From NCBI GenBank assembly GCA_039796575.1, contig JBDKJP010000078.1, forward strand, positions 92,812 through 156,811: 64,000 nucleotides of DNA, in the 5' to 3' direction. This document shows, piece by piece, positions 27,201 through 35,377 of the stretch (its first letter is position 1; each line of letters opens with the position of its first letter). The position numbers and the translations under genes are program-made. The stretch is from UBA668 sp039796575 (GTDB lineage: Bacteria > Actinomycetota > Acidimicrobiia > Acidimicrobiales > Ilumatobacteraceae). The notes beneath the pieces were generated by a model. That model had not been told where the DNA came from. It saw nothing but the letters and a program-made list of their open reading frames with translations, and searched no databases.

Positions 27201-27452
27201 GGCACGCAGTACCGCACCTCGAAGGCGGAATGGCGGGCCTCGGGCACGGCGAGCTTCCCGGGCGCGAACACCGTCACGGTGCGCACGGGCAGCGTCATCG
27301 GCAGCGGCACCATCATCGGGACCGCCGCCGTCGACGCCACCGGTGCGTGGACGTTGAACGTGCGCGGCTCGAGCGCACCGCAGAGCACCTCCATCAACGT
27401 GGTGGCCAGCCGTGGCGGTTCCGCCGTGGCCGGGGTCACCATCCGGACGTGA
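24261..27452 (+). CDS. Large secreted protein with IPT/TIG domains
   Basis: 1063 residues. The signal peptide is Arg-rich (MLNRTNSRGGPRRRGLLVTM, cleavage near residue 40, TSAAAGA). Residues about 45-600 form a unique region with paired Cys (for example CASGSPNCS, CDNVGGGCTGF) and no family I can name. Then come three IPT/TIG immunoglobulin-like domains starting near 635 (GIDPASGDVGTTVHLGG), 718 (FSPLTGDEGSSVVLTGTNF) and 808 (LSPTHGLVGTTVTITGTGF), a PKD-like domain near 892 and a beta-rich C terminus. No LPXTG or C-terminal membrane anchor is present. ATG 24261 has GGAAGG upstream. The stop overlaps the next start (TGATG). Confidence 0.82.
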   Translation: MLNRTNSRGGPRRRGLLVTMAVVTAGLPAIAMAPGTTSAAAGAGTVSGEIERIFLDAPGDVYAGGQIVIGGQNIIIPRNLLLDLPANRLTLQQLFTEAPPACQLTHETGLAKTDSCNHTGTGGIATISANRVASGDVIAGDVLVEKGLDAVTGNVTYIDHTDGWFRVNGRVGDPTTGVMVRINDPDSRHTVQQGLGCASGSPNCSPDPRFTLDGDNYTNVFTSGYPLCIPSTVPRPASAVLPGIGANPGSNATGNGDRFCPTINRSGRVAVDSRLMAPMQLGDPITAEGNFETVNGVHFLSAHSTTISFGLQTSGAADQPDYMFLEEAFIDVAGFQNQRARALFIGFSTNLNPDVLGWSVHYDPEANEVHELPLASSRGCDNVGGGCTGFGTGLFKIKYDSDFLVQPTSPRLSPCAQINADPRFGTPVCPGGTSGANEFGILSPVPHEIQFRTGKKVADAAGTLKSIDILGSESTNGQYLFPFGANLGGINFPEALEFNLDLANQPFSFEGIPWNLDRRVGPGGCQAIDPTTHVAKCESTPQPLIPFPLSEQDPRLLAGGAIVPGGAVPTVPYTDAAYTSLPLSSTADRILSYIPNAAATRFAGDSSVLAYPPPTPVAQGITPTPLPTQSGPALLGIDPASGDVGTTVHLGGLGLSAATGVQVNGTTALFNVINDARIDITVPAGATSGLITVQLPGGPLTSPVTFAVTVDPLAPTLASFSPLTGDEGSSVVLTGTNFTGSTAVLFGTTPSPSFAVGGAGTSITATVPVGLGAGAVPIQVVNPHGTVTAVGTFDVTVPPPPPPIAPTVTALSPTHGLVGTTVTITGTGFGDATAVSFGGIAQPTFTIVNATTITAAVPTGAPTGEVVVTNPNGASTGGPTFTVDLPVQPVAAVTSALINATQGGSVQLNGTPSTNALTFSWAQIGTPAVTLLGANTATPTFTMPSQFVNLTFRLTVTNGPLSSTKDVVVKAIPGIVTVAAGTQYRTSKAEWRASGTASFPGANTVTVRTGSVIGSGTIIGTAAVDATGAWTLNVRGSSAPQSTSINVVASRGGSAVAGVTIRT

Positions 27453-27868
27453 TGCGGCCCCGACCGCATTGCACGCAGTGGGCCGCGGCGGCACTCGCCG
27501 TCGCGGCCCTCGCGGGCTGCAGCGGTGACGACAACGACGGCGGTGCGGCGACGCGCACGCTCGACGGGACGTTCACGATCAGGTTCGCCGGCGGCAACGA
27601 CGCACCGTGTGCGCCGGCCGACGATCACCCCGACCTCGTGGACGGCGCACCGGTGGTGGTCACCGACGGTGCCGGCAACGTGGTCGCTCAGGGGACGCTG
27701 GGCGACGGCACGGCGAAGTTCGACGCCTGCGTGCGCTCGTTCGAGGTGGTGGGCGTCCCCGACGTGGCGGGGTTCCGCGTCTCGGTGGGCTCGTATGGTC
27801 CCATCGACGTCACCGCGGACGCGCTCGAGGCGGCAGGTGGCGCGCTCGACCTTCGTCTCGGCCTCTGA
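27452..27868 (+). CDS. Small lipoprotein, unknown function
   Basis: 138 residues. MRPRPHCTQWAAAALAVAAL followed by AGC is a lipoprotein signal (lipobox LAGC). The mature part (TRTLDGTFTIRFAGGNDAPC, then DGAPVVVTDGAGNVVAQGTL and a C-terminal sheet) looks like one beta-sandwich, similar in style to Ig-like accessory lipoproteins. Its ATG overlaps the stop of the IPT protein, so the two are co-translated and may act together at the cell surface. No homologous family recognised. Confidence 0.75.
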   Translation: MRPRPHCTQWAAAALAVAALAGCSGDDNDGGAATRTLDGTFTIRFAGGNDAPCAPADDHPDLVDGAPVVVTDGAGNVVAQGTLGDGTAKFDACVRSFEVVGVPDVAGFRVSVGSYGPIDVTADALEAAGGALDLRLGL

Positions 27869-27874
27869 ACGCGA

Positions 27875-28312
27875 TCACACCTGGGCGGTGACCGCCCAGC
27901 GCTCGAAGGCGGCGGCCTCGTCGTCGATCGCGCGTTGCATGCGACCTCGCACCAGCCGCCCGAGCACCGAGATCAGCGGTCCGTCGGCGCGGATGCCCAG
28001 GGTCATCCGCGTCGACGAGCCGACGGCCTCCACGAGGTGCGAGCCGGCGTAGCGGACACCCTTGGCCGACCCCTGCCACATGTAGGTGCGTCGCGCCGGC
28101 TCGACGGCGAGCTCGGTCACCGTCCAGGTGACCGTGCCGAGCGCCGGCTGGGTGATCTCGGCGGCGCTGCCGACGGCGAACGGTGCGTCGGGGTCGAGGC
28201 GGCGGACCGACGAGAAGTTCGGGAGGTGCTGCGGCCAGGACGCGTGGTCGAGCTGCAGCGACCACAGCCGGTCGATGGGCACGTCGATGATGCGGGTGGT
28301 GGTGAGGTGCAC
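27875..28312 (-). CDS. SRPBCC-fold protein (polyketide cyclase/dehydrase-like)
   Basis: 145 residues. The pattern IIDVPIDRLWSLQLDHASWPQHLPNF and the closing long helix (VLGRLVRGRMQRAIDDEAAAFERWA) are those of the START/SRPBCC superfamily, which binds hydrophobic ligands. The enzyme activity, if any, is unknown. GTG 28312 has AGGAGAG upstream. It diverges from the TetR gene and both share the 35-bp palindrome at 28334-28368, so it is the likely TetR target. Confidence 0.85.
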   Translation of the reverse strand: MHLTTTRIIDVPIDRLWSLQLDHASWPQHLPNFSSVRRLDPDAPFAVGSAAEITQPALGTVTWTVTELAVEPARRTYMWQGSAKGVRYAGSHLVEAVGSSTRMTLGIRADGPLISVLGRLVRGRMQRAIDDEAAAFERWAVTAQV

Positions 28313-28333
28313 GGCGACTCTCCTCGGAGAAAT

Positions 28334-28368
28334 GTACCAACTGGTACGTTCAACGTACCAGTTGGTAC
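28334..28368. promoter_or_regulatory. 35-bp palindromic operator between SRPBCC and TetR genes
   Basis: GTACCAACTGGTAC, GTT-C-AAC and GTACCAGTTGGTAC form one palindrome that is perfect around a single central base. Each 14-base arm is itself nearly palindromic (GTACCA..TGGTAC), so two TetR dimers could bind side by side. It sits 21 bases before the SRPBCC start and 15 bases before the TetR start, over both promoters. Confidence 0.85.
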
Positions 28369-28383
28369 GTTACGCTGCAACCG

Positions 28384-28938
28384 ATGACCGACACCCGGAC
28401 CACCCTGCTCCAGGCCGCCGTCGACACCGTGGTGCAGCGCGGCCTCGCCGACCTGAGCCTGCGGCAGCTCGCCGAGGAGATCGGCACCAGCCACCGCATG
28501 CTCATCTACCACTTCGGCTCGAAGGAAGGCCTGGTCACCGAGGTCGTGAAGGCACTCGACCAACGGCTCTTCGCGGCGGCCTGGCCCGCGGCGCAGGAGC
28601 ACGTCGACGAACCGGCCGAGGCCTCCCGCGCGGTATGGCGCGAGGTCAGCAGCCCCGCCCGACGCGACGAGCAGGTGCTGATGCAGGAGATGTACGCCGC
28701 CGCGATGCGCGGCCGACCGGGTACCGAGGAGCTCGTCGAACGGCTGCATGACTGGGCCGCCGCCAGCGCCTCGCAGGCCGGCTGGCTGGGCGACGACGCC
28801 GGTCGCCAGTCACGCCTGCTCGCCGCCGTGGTGCGCGGCCTGCTCATCGACGTCCTGATGACCGGCGACCACGCCGGCGTCGACGACGCGTTCGAACGGT
28901 TCCTCGAGCTCGCCGAGCTCGACCCGCGCATGCCCTGA
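28384..28938 (+). CDS. TetR-family transcriptional regulator
   Basis: 184 residues. The N-terminal helix-turn-helix is LLQAAVDTVVQRGLADLSLR followed by QLAEEIGTSHRMLIYHFGSKEGLV, typical TetR, with a helical ligand domain behind it. TACGCT lies seven bases before ATG 28384 and there is no ribosome-binding site, so its transcript is probably leaderless and starts just beyond the palindrome. Autorepression together with control of the divergent SRPBCC gene is the simplest reading. Ligand unknown, probably hydrophobic. Confidence 0.92.
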   Translation: MTDTRTTLLQAAVDTVVQRGLADLSLRQLAEEIGTSHRMLIYHFGSKEGLVTEVVKALDQRLFAAAWPAAQEHVDEPAEASRAVWREVSSPARRDEQVLMQEMYAAAMRGRPGTEELVERLHDWAAASASQAGWLGDDAGRQSRLLAAVVRGLLIDVLMTGDHAGVDDAFERFLELAELDPRMP

Positions 28939-29004
28939 CCAGGACACCTCGCCTGCCCCCACGCCGAACGGAGCGTGAACGTTTGGTGACGCAGGGTGTA
29001 CATC

Positions 29005-29016
29005 GGTACTAGTACC
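29005..29016. promoter_or_regulatory. GGTACTAGTACC palindrome upstream of the glycan operon
   Basis: Perfect 12-bp palindrome, 14 bp with flanks (CGGTACTAGTACCG). It lies 67 bases before the first glycosyltransferase. The same core, within the shared stretch ACAT(C/T)GGTACTAGTACCG, occurs again at 38960-38971 upstream of the histidine kinase operon. NarL-type regulators bind inverted sites with TAC-type half-sites, so the local response regulator is a candidate. Confidence 0.6.
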
Positions 29017-29083
29017 GGTCGGTCCATGGCCCACCCCGAACGGCCACTGTTGCTTGCCCCCGCAAACGACGACGCTGGTCGAC

Positions 29084-30220
29084 ATGGGTTCCTACGTCTT
29101 CACGTCGCACGACGGCTTCGGCCTCGGCCATGTCCGCCGCAACGTGTCGCTCGCCGAGGCGGTGCTGCGCCGTGACCCGCACGCCGACATCACCGTCGTC
29201 ACCGGCGTCGCCGCCGACCTCCCCTGGTTGCGTCGCCGCGACATCCGCATCGTGCGGGTGCCCACGTTCGTGAAGGACGAGACCGGCACGTACCGCAACG
29301 GTGTGATGACCGAGGCACAGGTGCTCGAGCGCCGCGCCACCACCTTCCAGCGGGTCATCGAGACCGTCCGACCCGACGTGGTGGTGGTCGACCGCCACCC
29401 GTTCGGCACGAAGGGCGAGCTGCGCCCCGGCCTCGATCGCTGCAACCAGCTCGGCATCGCCACCGTGCTCGGCCTGCGCGACATCATCGACGACGCGGGC
29501 GCCGTGCGCAGCGAACTGGCGGGCGAGCGCTGGGTCGGCGCCGCCGACACGTACGACCACGCCATCGTCTACGGCGCCCGCCACGTGTGCGACCACGAGC
29601 AGGAGTACGGGCTGCCCGTCACCCCCGAGTACGTCGGTTGGGTGATGGACGGCGCGATGCGCCCGCGACGTCAGCCCACCGTCGACCCGCGCCTGCTGGT
29701 CGTGGCCGCCGGCGGTGGCGCCGACGGTCACGACGTGCGCCACATCGGCACCGAGCTCGTCCGCCGCAACCGCGACTGGCGCGGCATCATGATCGTCGGC
29801 CCGCTGGCCCGCACCGGCGGCGAGTTCGACGGCGTCGAGCGGCTCGAGGTCGTCGGCACCGTGGAGCGCTGCGGCGACCTGCTGATGCGTGCCGCTGCGT
29901 CCGTGCAGATGGCCGGCTACAACACCACGGTCGAGGCGCTCGCCGCCGGGGTGAAGCCGCTGCTGGTGCCGCGGCGTGCGCCGCGCCGCGAGCAGGCCAT
30001 CCGTTCCAGCCGCTTCGCGTCGCTCGGCCTCGCCGACATCGTCGACGCCGGTGCCGACATCGACGAGCTCTCGTGGCTGCTCCACCGCCCGCGCCGCCTG
30101 CACGCCCGCTCGCTCGCCGACGCCGGGGTGCAGCTCGACGGGGCGGACCGCACCGCCACGATGCTCACGGGCATCGCCGGCCTCGCCGGTCGCCACCACC
30201 GTCTGGCGGTGGGCAGGTGA
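29084..30220 (+). CDS. MurG-like glycosyltransferase
   Basis: 378 residues, GT-B fold. The N terminus YVFTSHDGFGLGHVRRNVSLA has the loop GxGHxRR, where the sugar acceptor binds in MurG/GT28-like enzymes; the C-terminal half has LLVVAAGGGADGHDVRH and the donor-site segment AGYNTTVEALAAGVKPLLVP. It resembles the predicted glycosyltransferases of COG4671. ATG 29084 chosen (MGSYVFTSHDGFG); TTG 29054 is possible. First gene of a six-gene operon; its stop overlaps the ABC transporter start (GTGA). Confidence 0.85.
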   Translation: MGSYVFTSHDGFGLGHVRRNVSLAEAVLRRDPHADITVVTGVAADLPWLRRRDIRIVRVPTFVKDETGTYRNGVMTEAQVLERRATTFQRVIETVRPDVVVVDRHPFGTKGELRPGLDRCNQLGIATVLGLRDIIDDAGAVRSELAGERWVGAADTYDHAIVYGARHVCDHEQEYGLPVTPEYVGWVMDGAMRPRRQPTVDPRLLVVAAGGGADGHDVRHIGTELVRRNRDWRGIMIVGPLARTGGEFDGVERLEVVGTVERCGDLLMRAAASVQMAGYNTTVEALAAGVKPLLVPRRAPRREQAIRSSRFASLGLADIVDAGADIDELSWLLHRPRRLHARSLADAGVQLDGADRTATMLTGIAGLAGRHHRLAVGR

Positions 30221-32022
30221 GCAACATCCGTTTCCTCGCCGGGCACGCCCGCCCGTACCGCAAGGACCTCGCCATCGGGGGCGCCTGCGCGCTGCTCGAG
30301 GTCGTGGCCGGGCTGGCCCAGCCGTGGCCGTTGCGCGTGGTGGTCGACGATGTGCTGGGGGCCGCCGGCACCTCCGCCGATCGCCCCGTCGGTCTGCTGG
30401 TCACGGCGTGTGCGGCACTCGTGGTCATCGTGGCCCTGGCGGCGTTCTTCGACTACTGGGCCACGCGCCTCCTCTCGTCGTCGGGGCTGCGCATCGCGAA
30501 CGACGTGCGCGACTCGGTGTTCTCGCACTTCAACCGGTTGTCGCTGCGGTTCCACGGCGAGCACCGCGTCGGCGACCTCACGACCCGCCTCACGGGCGAC
30601 GCCGACCGTGCCCAGGACCTCGTGGTGCAGAGCCTCGCCGTGCTGCTGCCGAACGCGCTCCTGCTCGTCGGCATGACCGCCGTGATGTTCTGGCTCGACC
30701 CGTTGTTCGCGCTGGTGGCGCTGGCCGCCACCCCCGTGCTCGTGTACGTGGTGTGGACCTCGACGAAGCGACTGAAGGCCGCGTCGCGCCGCGCTCGCAA
30801 GGCCGACGGCGACGTGGCCGCGGCGGCGAGCGAGCACCTCGCCGCGATGCAGTTGGTGCAGGCGTTCTCGTTGGAGGACACCCAGAGCGAACGGTTCGGC
30901 GAGCTCACCGGCAACAGCCTCCGCGCCGGCCTCGAGGCCACCCGCTACCAGGCCCGGTTCAGCCCCGCCGTCGACATCACCGCCGTCGTGTCCACCGCGA
31001 TGGTGATGGGCTTCGGTGCGCTGCGGGTGCTCGACGGCAAGCTCACCCCGGGCGAGCTGCTCGTGTTCCTCAGCTACGTCGGCTCGATGTACAAGCCGGT
31101 GAAGGCACTCGCCAAGCTGTCGAACTCGTTCTCGAAGGGCATGGTGTCGGTCGAGCGCATCCGCGACGTGCTCGCCGAGGCGCCGCAGATCGTCGACCAT
31201 CCGTATGCGGCCTGGATGCCGCCGACGCGAGGCATGATCGAACTGCTCGACGTCAGCTTCACCTACGGCCGCGAGCTCGCGCTCGACCACGTCGACCTCA
31301 CCGTGCAGGCCGGCGAGACCGTCGCGCTCGTCGGTCCCACAGGTGCCGGCAAGAGCACCATCGCCTCCCTGGTGCCGCGACTCATCGACCCCACCGAAGG
31401 GCAGGTGTGCATCGACGGTGTCGACCTGCGCAACGTGAGCCTCCGTTCGGTGCGCCGCCAGGTGAGCATGGTGCTGCAGGACTGCACGCTGCTGCGCGGC
31501 ACGCTGCGCGACAACATCGCGATCGGTCGCCCGTGGGCGTCCGACGCCGACATCGAGCGAGCCGCGCGGCTCGCGCTGGTCGACGAGTTCTCGTCGCGAC
31601 TGCCGTTGGGGCTCGACACCCCGATCGGCGAGCGTGGCGCGAACCTGTCGGGTGGCCAGCGCCAGCGCGTCGCGATCGCTCGTGCCATCCTGCGCGACGC
31701 GCCGATCCTCATCCTCGACGAACCGACGAGCGCGCTCGACCCGGCGTCGGAGGAGCTGATCATCGCCGCGCTGGAGAACCTCCCCCGGGCACGCACCACC
31801 ATCGTGGTGGCGCACCGCCTGTCCACCATCGAGCACGCCGATCGCATCGTGGTGCTCGAGGGCGGGCGCATCGTTGAGGAGGGCACACACGGGGCGTTGA
31901 TGAGCCGCGACGGCGTGTACCGCAGGTTCCGCGGTCCGTCGGTGGGTCAGCGACGTTGGGAGCGGAGCTTGATGGATCACGACCGGGCGTTGGCCGCAGC
32001 GTCCGTGCGGGCGGGACGATGA
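30217..32022 (+). CDS. ABC exporter, fused membrane and ATPase domains
   Basis: 601 residues. Residues about 15-290 hold the six-helix exporter membrane domain (for example ALLEVVAGLAQPWPLRVVVD, ALLLVGMTAVMFWLDPLFAL), residues about 335-580 the ATPase with Walker A GPTGAGKS (near 371), signature LSGGQRQR, Walker B ILILDEPTSALD and H-loop AHRLS. A half transporter of the MsbA/lipid-exporter group, working as a dimer. Starting at GTG 30217 it overlaps the upstream gene; its stop overlaps the next (ATGA). Flanked by glycosyltransferases, it probably exports a glycolipid or glycan intermediate; this is inference. Confidence 0.93.
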   Translation: MSNIRFLAGHARPYRKDLAIGGACALLEVVAGLAQPWPLRVVVDDVLGAAGTSADRPVGLLVTACAALVVIVALAAFFDYWATRLLSSSGLRIANDVRDSVFSHFNRLSLRFHGEHRVGDLTTRLTGDADRAQDLVVQSLAVLLPNALLLVGMTAVMFWLDPLFALVALAATPVLVYVVWTSTKRLKAASRRARKADGDVAAAASEHLAAMQLVQAFSLEDTQSERFGELTGNSLRAGLEATRYQARFSPAVDITAVVSTAMVMGFGALRVLDGKLTPGELLVFLSYVGSMYKPVKALAKLSNSFSKGMVSVERIRDVLAEAPQIVDHPYAAWMPPTRGMIELLDVSFTYGRELALDHVDLTVQAGETVALVGPTGAGKSTIASLVPRLIDPTEGQVCIDGVDLRNVSLRSVRRQVSMVLQDCTLLRGTLRDNIAIGRPWASDADIERAARLALVDEFSSRLPLGLDTPIGERGANLSGGQRQRVAIARAILRDAPILILDEPTSALDPASEELIIAALENLPRARTTIVVAHRLSTIEHADRIVVLEGGRIVEEGTHGALMSRDGVYRRFRGPSVGQRRWERSLMDHDRALAAASVRAGR

Positions 32023-33332
32023 CTGCGGTCGACCACACCTACCTGGAGGCCCGCGCCGTGCTCCCGTCCCTCGATCCCGACACCGATGCACGCATCGCGT
32101 CGCCCGCGCCGTTGCCCGCCGGCCTGCTCCCCCAGGCCGGCGAGCCGGGCGCGGACGACCTCCGCGTGCTCTACGTGCTGAAGCGCTACCCGCGCCTGTC
32201 GGAGACCTTCATCGTCCGTGAGCTGCTCGGTCTCGAGGCGCAGGGCGTGCACGTCGGCGTCGACGCGCTGCTCGAGCCGGAGGCCGGCGCGCAGCACCCC
32301 GACGTCGCCGCCGTGCGCGCCGCAGTGCGATACCTGCCCCGCCGGCCTCGGTGGGACGGCGCGCTGCTGGCGGCGCACCTGCGCGTCGGGTCGCGGCACC
32401 CGGTGCAGTGGGCCCGCCGTGCGTTCCGCGCTCGCCGACACGGTGGGTGGCGCCGTTTCCAGCAGGCCGGCTTGGTGGCCGACCGTGTGCGCCGCGACGG
32501 CTTCGATCACGTGCACGCGCACTTCGCCACGGCGGCCGCCGAGGTGGCCCGCGACGCTGCGGCACTGGCCGGCGTGTCGTTCTCGGTCACCGCGCACGCC
32601 AAGGACATCTTCCACGTCGACAACGCCGATCGCCTGCCCGAGCGGCTCGGTGAGGCCACCACCGTCGTCACCGTGTCGCACTACAACGTGAAGCACCTCC
32701 GCGGCGAGCTGCCCGGTCGCCGCATCCGGTTCGTGCCGAACGGGTTGCCGATACCCGACGCGGTCGGGCCGGTGGCCGACGGCCCGGTGCTGTGCGTGGC
32801 ACGGCTGGTGCCGAAGAAGGGCATCGACCTGCTGGTGCGCGCGATGGCGCTCAGCACCTCGGGCCGCTCGCTCGAGATCATCGGCGACGGCCCGTGCCGC
32901 GGCGACCTCGAGGCGCTCGCCGCCGAGCTCGGCGTCGCCGAGCGCATCGTCTTTCGCGGTCCGCTCCCGTCCACCGACGTGGACGCCGCGTACCGTCGCT
33001 GCGCGCTGCTCGCGCTCCCCTGCCGCATCGACCCCGACGGCGACCGCGACGGCATGCCCACCGTCCTCATCGAAGCCATGGCACGCGCCCTCCCGGTGGT
33101 GAGCACCGACGTGGTCGGCCTCGACGAGCTCATCGCCACGGGCCGCGACGGCCTGCTGGTCCCTCCGGAGGACGCCGGTGCGCTCGCCGCCGCCATCGAC
33201 GAGCTCCTCGCCGACCCCCTCCGCGCCGCGGCGATGGGCATCTCCGGGCGCACCCGCGTGATCGGCGAGTTCTCGCCCTCGTTCGCCACGGCAGCACTGC
33301 TCGACGTGTTCCACGAAGCCACCGGACGATGA
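32019..33332 (+). CDS. GT4-family glycosyltransferase
   Basis: 437 residues. After about 45 residues without clear homology, the GT-B fold begins at LRVLYVLKRYPRLSETFIVRELLGLEAQG (read in parts), typical of GT4 enzymes such as exopolysaccharide transferases. The C-terminal donor domain has VLCVARLVPKKGIDLLVRAM, IIGDGPCRGDLEALA and the E-x7-E type region MPTVLIEAMARALPVVSTD. A retaining transferase using a nucleotide sugar is expected. The start is coupled to the ABC transporter by an ATGA overlap. Confidence 0.9.
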   Translation: MTAVDHTYLEARAVLPSLDPDTDARIASPAPLPAGLLPQAGEPGADDLRVLYVLKRYPRLSETFIVRELLGLEAQGVHVGVDALLEPEAGAQHPDVAAVRAAVRYLPRRPRWDGALLAAHLRVGSRHPVQWARRAFRARRHGGWRRFQQAGLVADRVRRDGFDHVHAHFATAAAEVARDAAALAGVSFSVTAHAKDIFHVDNADRLPERLGEATTVVTVSHYNVKHLRGELPGRRIRFVPNGLPIPDAVGPVADGPVLCVARLVPKKGIDLLVRAMALSTSGRSLEIIGDGPCRGDLEALAAELGVAERIVFRGPLPSTDVDAAYRRCALLALPCRIDPDGDRDGMPTVLIEAMARALPVVSTDVVGLDELIATGRDGLLVPPEDAGALAAAIDELLADPLRAAAMGISGRTRVIGEFSPSFATAALLDVFHEATGR

Positions 33333-33345
33333 GGGCCACCGAGCG

Positions 33346-34527
33346 ATGAGGATCACCGTGCTGTGCACCGACCTCGGCATCCGCGTGCCGGGCGAAAAGG
33401 GCGCGTCGATGCACCTGTCGTCGATCACCTCGGCGTTCGCCGCGATCGGCCACGACGTGCAGCTCGTCGCGGTCGCCGGGCACGAGCCGCCGTCGGCTGC
33501 GTTCACCGACCCGCTGGCCGAGGCGGTGCTGCTGCCACACCCCGGCCGCGCCGAGGGCCTCGAGCGCGAGCACAACAAGCTCGCCTTCGTCGACCGGGTG
33601 GTCGCCGAAGCCGGCCCGCGGATCGCGGCGTTCGGCCCGCACCTCGTGTACGAGCGGCTCTCGCTGTTCGGCACCGCCGGACGGCAACTCGCCGCGACGA
33701 GGCCCTCGACGCGACACGTCGTCGAGGTGAACGCGCTGCTCGCCGAGGAGGACGCCCAGTGGCGCGGCCTCCATCTGGCCGACCTGGCCGGCGCGGTCGA
33801 ACGACGGGTGCTCACCGAAGCCGACCTCACCGTGGCCGTGAGCGAGCAGGTGGCCCGGAAGGTCCGCGCCGCCGCGCCGGCATCGCGCTGCACGGTGGTG
33901 GAGAACGGCGCCGAGGTCGAGCGGTTCCGCACGCTGCCCGCGCGCAGCGACGCCCGACACCAGCTGGGGTTGCCGGCCGACGCCGTGATCGCTGCGTTCA
34001 TCGGTGCGCTGCGCCCCTGGCACGGCGTCGACGTCGCCATCACCGCGTTGTCGCGCACCCCGCACGTGCACCTCGCGGTCGTCGGCGACGGCCCGGTGCG
34101 CGCCGAACTGCGCGAGCTGGCCGACGCGCTCGGCGTCGGCCAACGGGTGCACTTCCTCGGGCACCGCGATCACGCGGATGTCGCCGCCTGCCTGGCCGCC
34201 GCCGACATGGCGCTCGCCCCCTACCCCGCGCTCGAGGGATTCTCCTTCTCACCGTTGAAGCTGTACGAGTACCTGGCCGCCGGCACCCCCGTGGTCGCCA
34301 GCGCGATCGGCCAGATCCCCGCGGCGCTCGCCCACGGCGAGTACGGCACGCTGGTCGAGCCGGGCGATGCCGACGCGCTCGGCGCGGCGATGCTGCGCGT
34401 CGCACACGACCCCGTGGCGCTCAGCAGGGCAGCGGCGGGACGCGACCACGCACTTGCCCACCACGGGTGGAACGACCGGGCGACACGCATCGTGACGCTC
34501 GCGGAGCGCACTCGTGCAGTGGCCTGA
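33346..34527 (+). CDS. GT4-family glycosyltransferase
   Basis: 393 residues, GT-B fold. It opens MRITVLCTDLGIRVPGEKGA with the acceptor-domain pattern HLSSITSAFAAIGHDVQLVA; donor-domain motifs are AAFIGALRPWHGVDVAITAL, VVGDGPVRAELRELA and FSFSPLKLYEYLAAGTPVVAS, with the conserved Glu of GT4 near its end. Thirteen bases separate it from the previous GT4, and its last 14 bases overlap the next gene. It adds a second sugar transfer step to the operon. Confidence 0.9.
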   Translation: MRITVLCTDLGIRVPGEKGASMHLSSITSAFAAIGHDVQLVAVAGHEPPSAAFTDPLAEAVLLPHPGRAEGLEREHNKLAFVDRVVAEAGPRIAAFGPHLVYERLSLFGTAGRQLAATRPSTRHVVEVNALLAEEDAQWRGLHLADLAGAVERRVLTEADLTVAVSEQVARKVRAAAPASRCTVVENGAEVERFRTLPARSDARHQLGLPADAVIAAFIGALRPWHGVDVAITALSRTPHVHLAVVGDGPVRAELRELADALGVGQRVHFLGHRDHADVAACLAAADMALAPYPALEGFSFSPLKLYEYLAAGTPVVASAIGQIPAALAHGEYGTLVEPGDADALGAAMLRVAHDPVALSRAAAGRDHALAHHGWNDRATRIVTLAERTRAVA

Positions 34528-35377
34528 CGGTCTGCGGCCCACCGACGAACGTCTGGAGCCCGCGCTGCGCGCGTCGGACGACTACCGCGCCGACCTCACC
34601 GTCGAGGCCGTCCTCCGCCACGTGGAGGGCCGTCGTGTCACGGCACTCGCCACCGACGGCAACGCCGTCGTCGTGGTGAAGGTGTTCCACGGGCCCCGCG
34701 CCCGCGGTAACCATCGACGGCTCGCCGCGCTGGCCGACGCCGGTCTCAGCGACATCGTGCCAGCGTCGCACGGCTGCGACGCGAGCGGCCACGTCGGCGT
34801 CGTGGGGCATCGACCCGGGGTCGAGCTGCCGTCGGTGCCCGACGACGTGTTCGTGCCGGCGTGCCGGCGCGCGGGCGTGGCGTTGCGGCGGCTCCACGAG
34901 TGCGGCGCCGCATTCGACCGCGAGTGGACGGTCGACGACGAGCTCACGCAGTTGCGCCGCCGCGCACCGGACACCGTGGCGCATGCGATCGCCGAGGCCG
35001 CCACCGCTGCCGCCCAACTCGCCGGCGCGCCGCTCGTGCCGTCGCACCGCGACTGCCATCCGCGCCAACTGGTCGTCTCGGACGACCACGTGGCTTGGAT
35101 CGACCTCGACGACTGCGCACTCGCACCGGCTGGTCTCGACGTCGGCAACATGCTGGCGCACCTCATCCGCGAGCACGTCACGGGCCGACGCTCGGCACAG
35201 GTGACTGCAGCGGCGCGCGCCGCCTTCGTCGAGGGCTACGGCGGCATCGAGGCACGCTCGTGCCGGCAGTGGGAACGCCTCAGCCTGCTGCGCCTCGCCG
35301 GGCTCGCCGAGACCCGGCACCGCTCACCCGCCGAGCGTGACGCACTGCTCATCGCACTCGGGGAGCTGTCGTCGTGA
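34514..35377 (+). CDS. Aminoglycoside-phosphotransferase-like kinase
   Basis: 287 residues. The protein-kinase-like C lobe has the Brenner motif SHRDCHPRQLVV and metal-binding IDLDDCALAPAGLDVGN, as in APH/choline/fructosamine kinases; the N lobe is short with VVVVKVFHG as candidate Lys strand. HPRQ replaces the usual HxxN, which may alter metal coordination. Likely substrate is a small sugar or lipid head group made by this operon. GTG 34514 overlaps the upstream GT4 by 14 bases; the stop overlaps the next start (GTGA). Confidence 0.83.
   Translation: MQWPDGLRPTDERLEPALRASDDYRADLTVEAVLRHVEGRRVTALATDGNAVVVVKVFHGPRARGNHRRLAALADAGLSDIVPASHGCDASGHVGVVGHRPGVELPSVPDDVFVPACRRAGVALRRLHECGAAFDREWTVDDELTQLRRRAPDTVAHAIAEAATAAAQLAGAPLVPSHRDCHPRQLVVSDDHVAWIDLDDCALAPAGLDVGNMLAHLIREHVTGRRSAQVTAAARAAFVEGYGGIEARSCRQWERLSLLRLAGLAETRHRSPAERDALLIALGELSS

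Noticed and set aside
24861..27494. 877-residue minus-strand frame
   Set aside because: Low-complexity Arg/Gly/Ala translation opposite the IPT protein, which has signal peptide and known domains.
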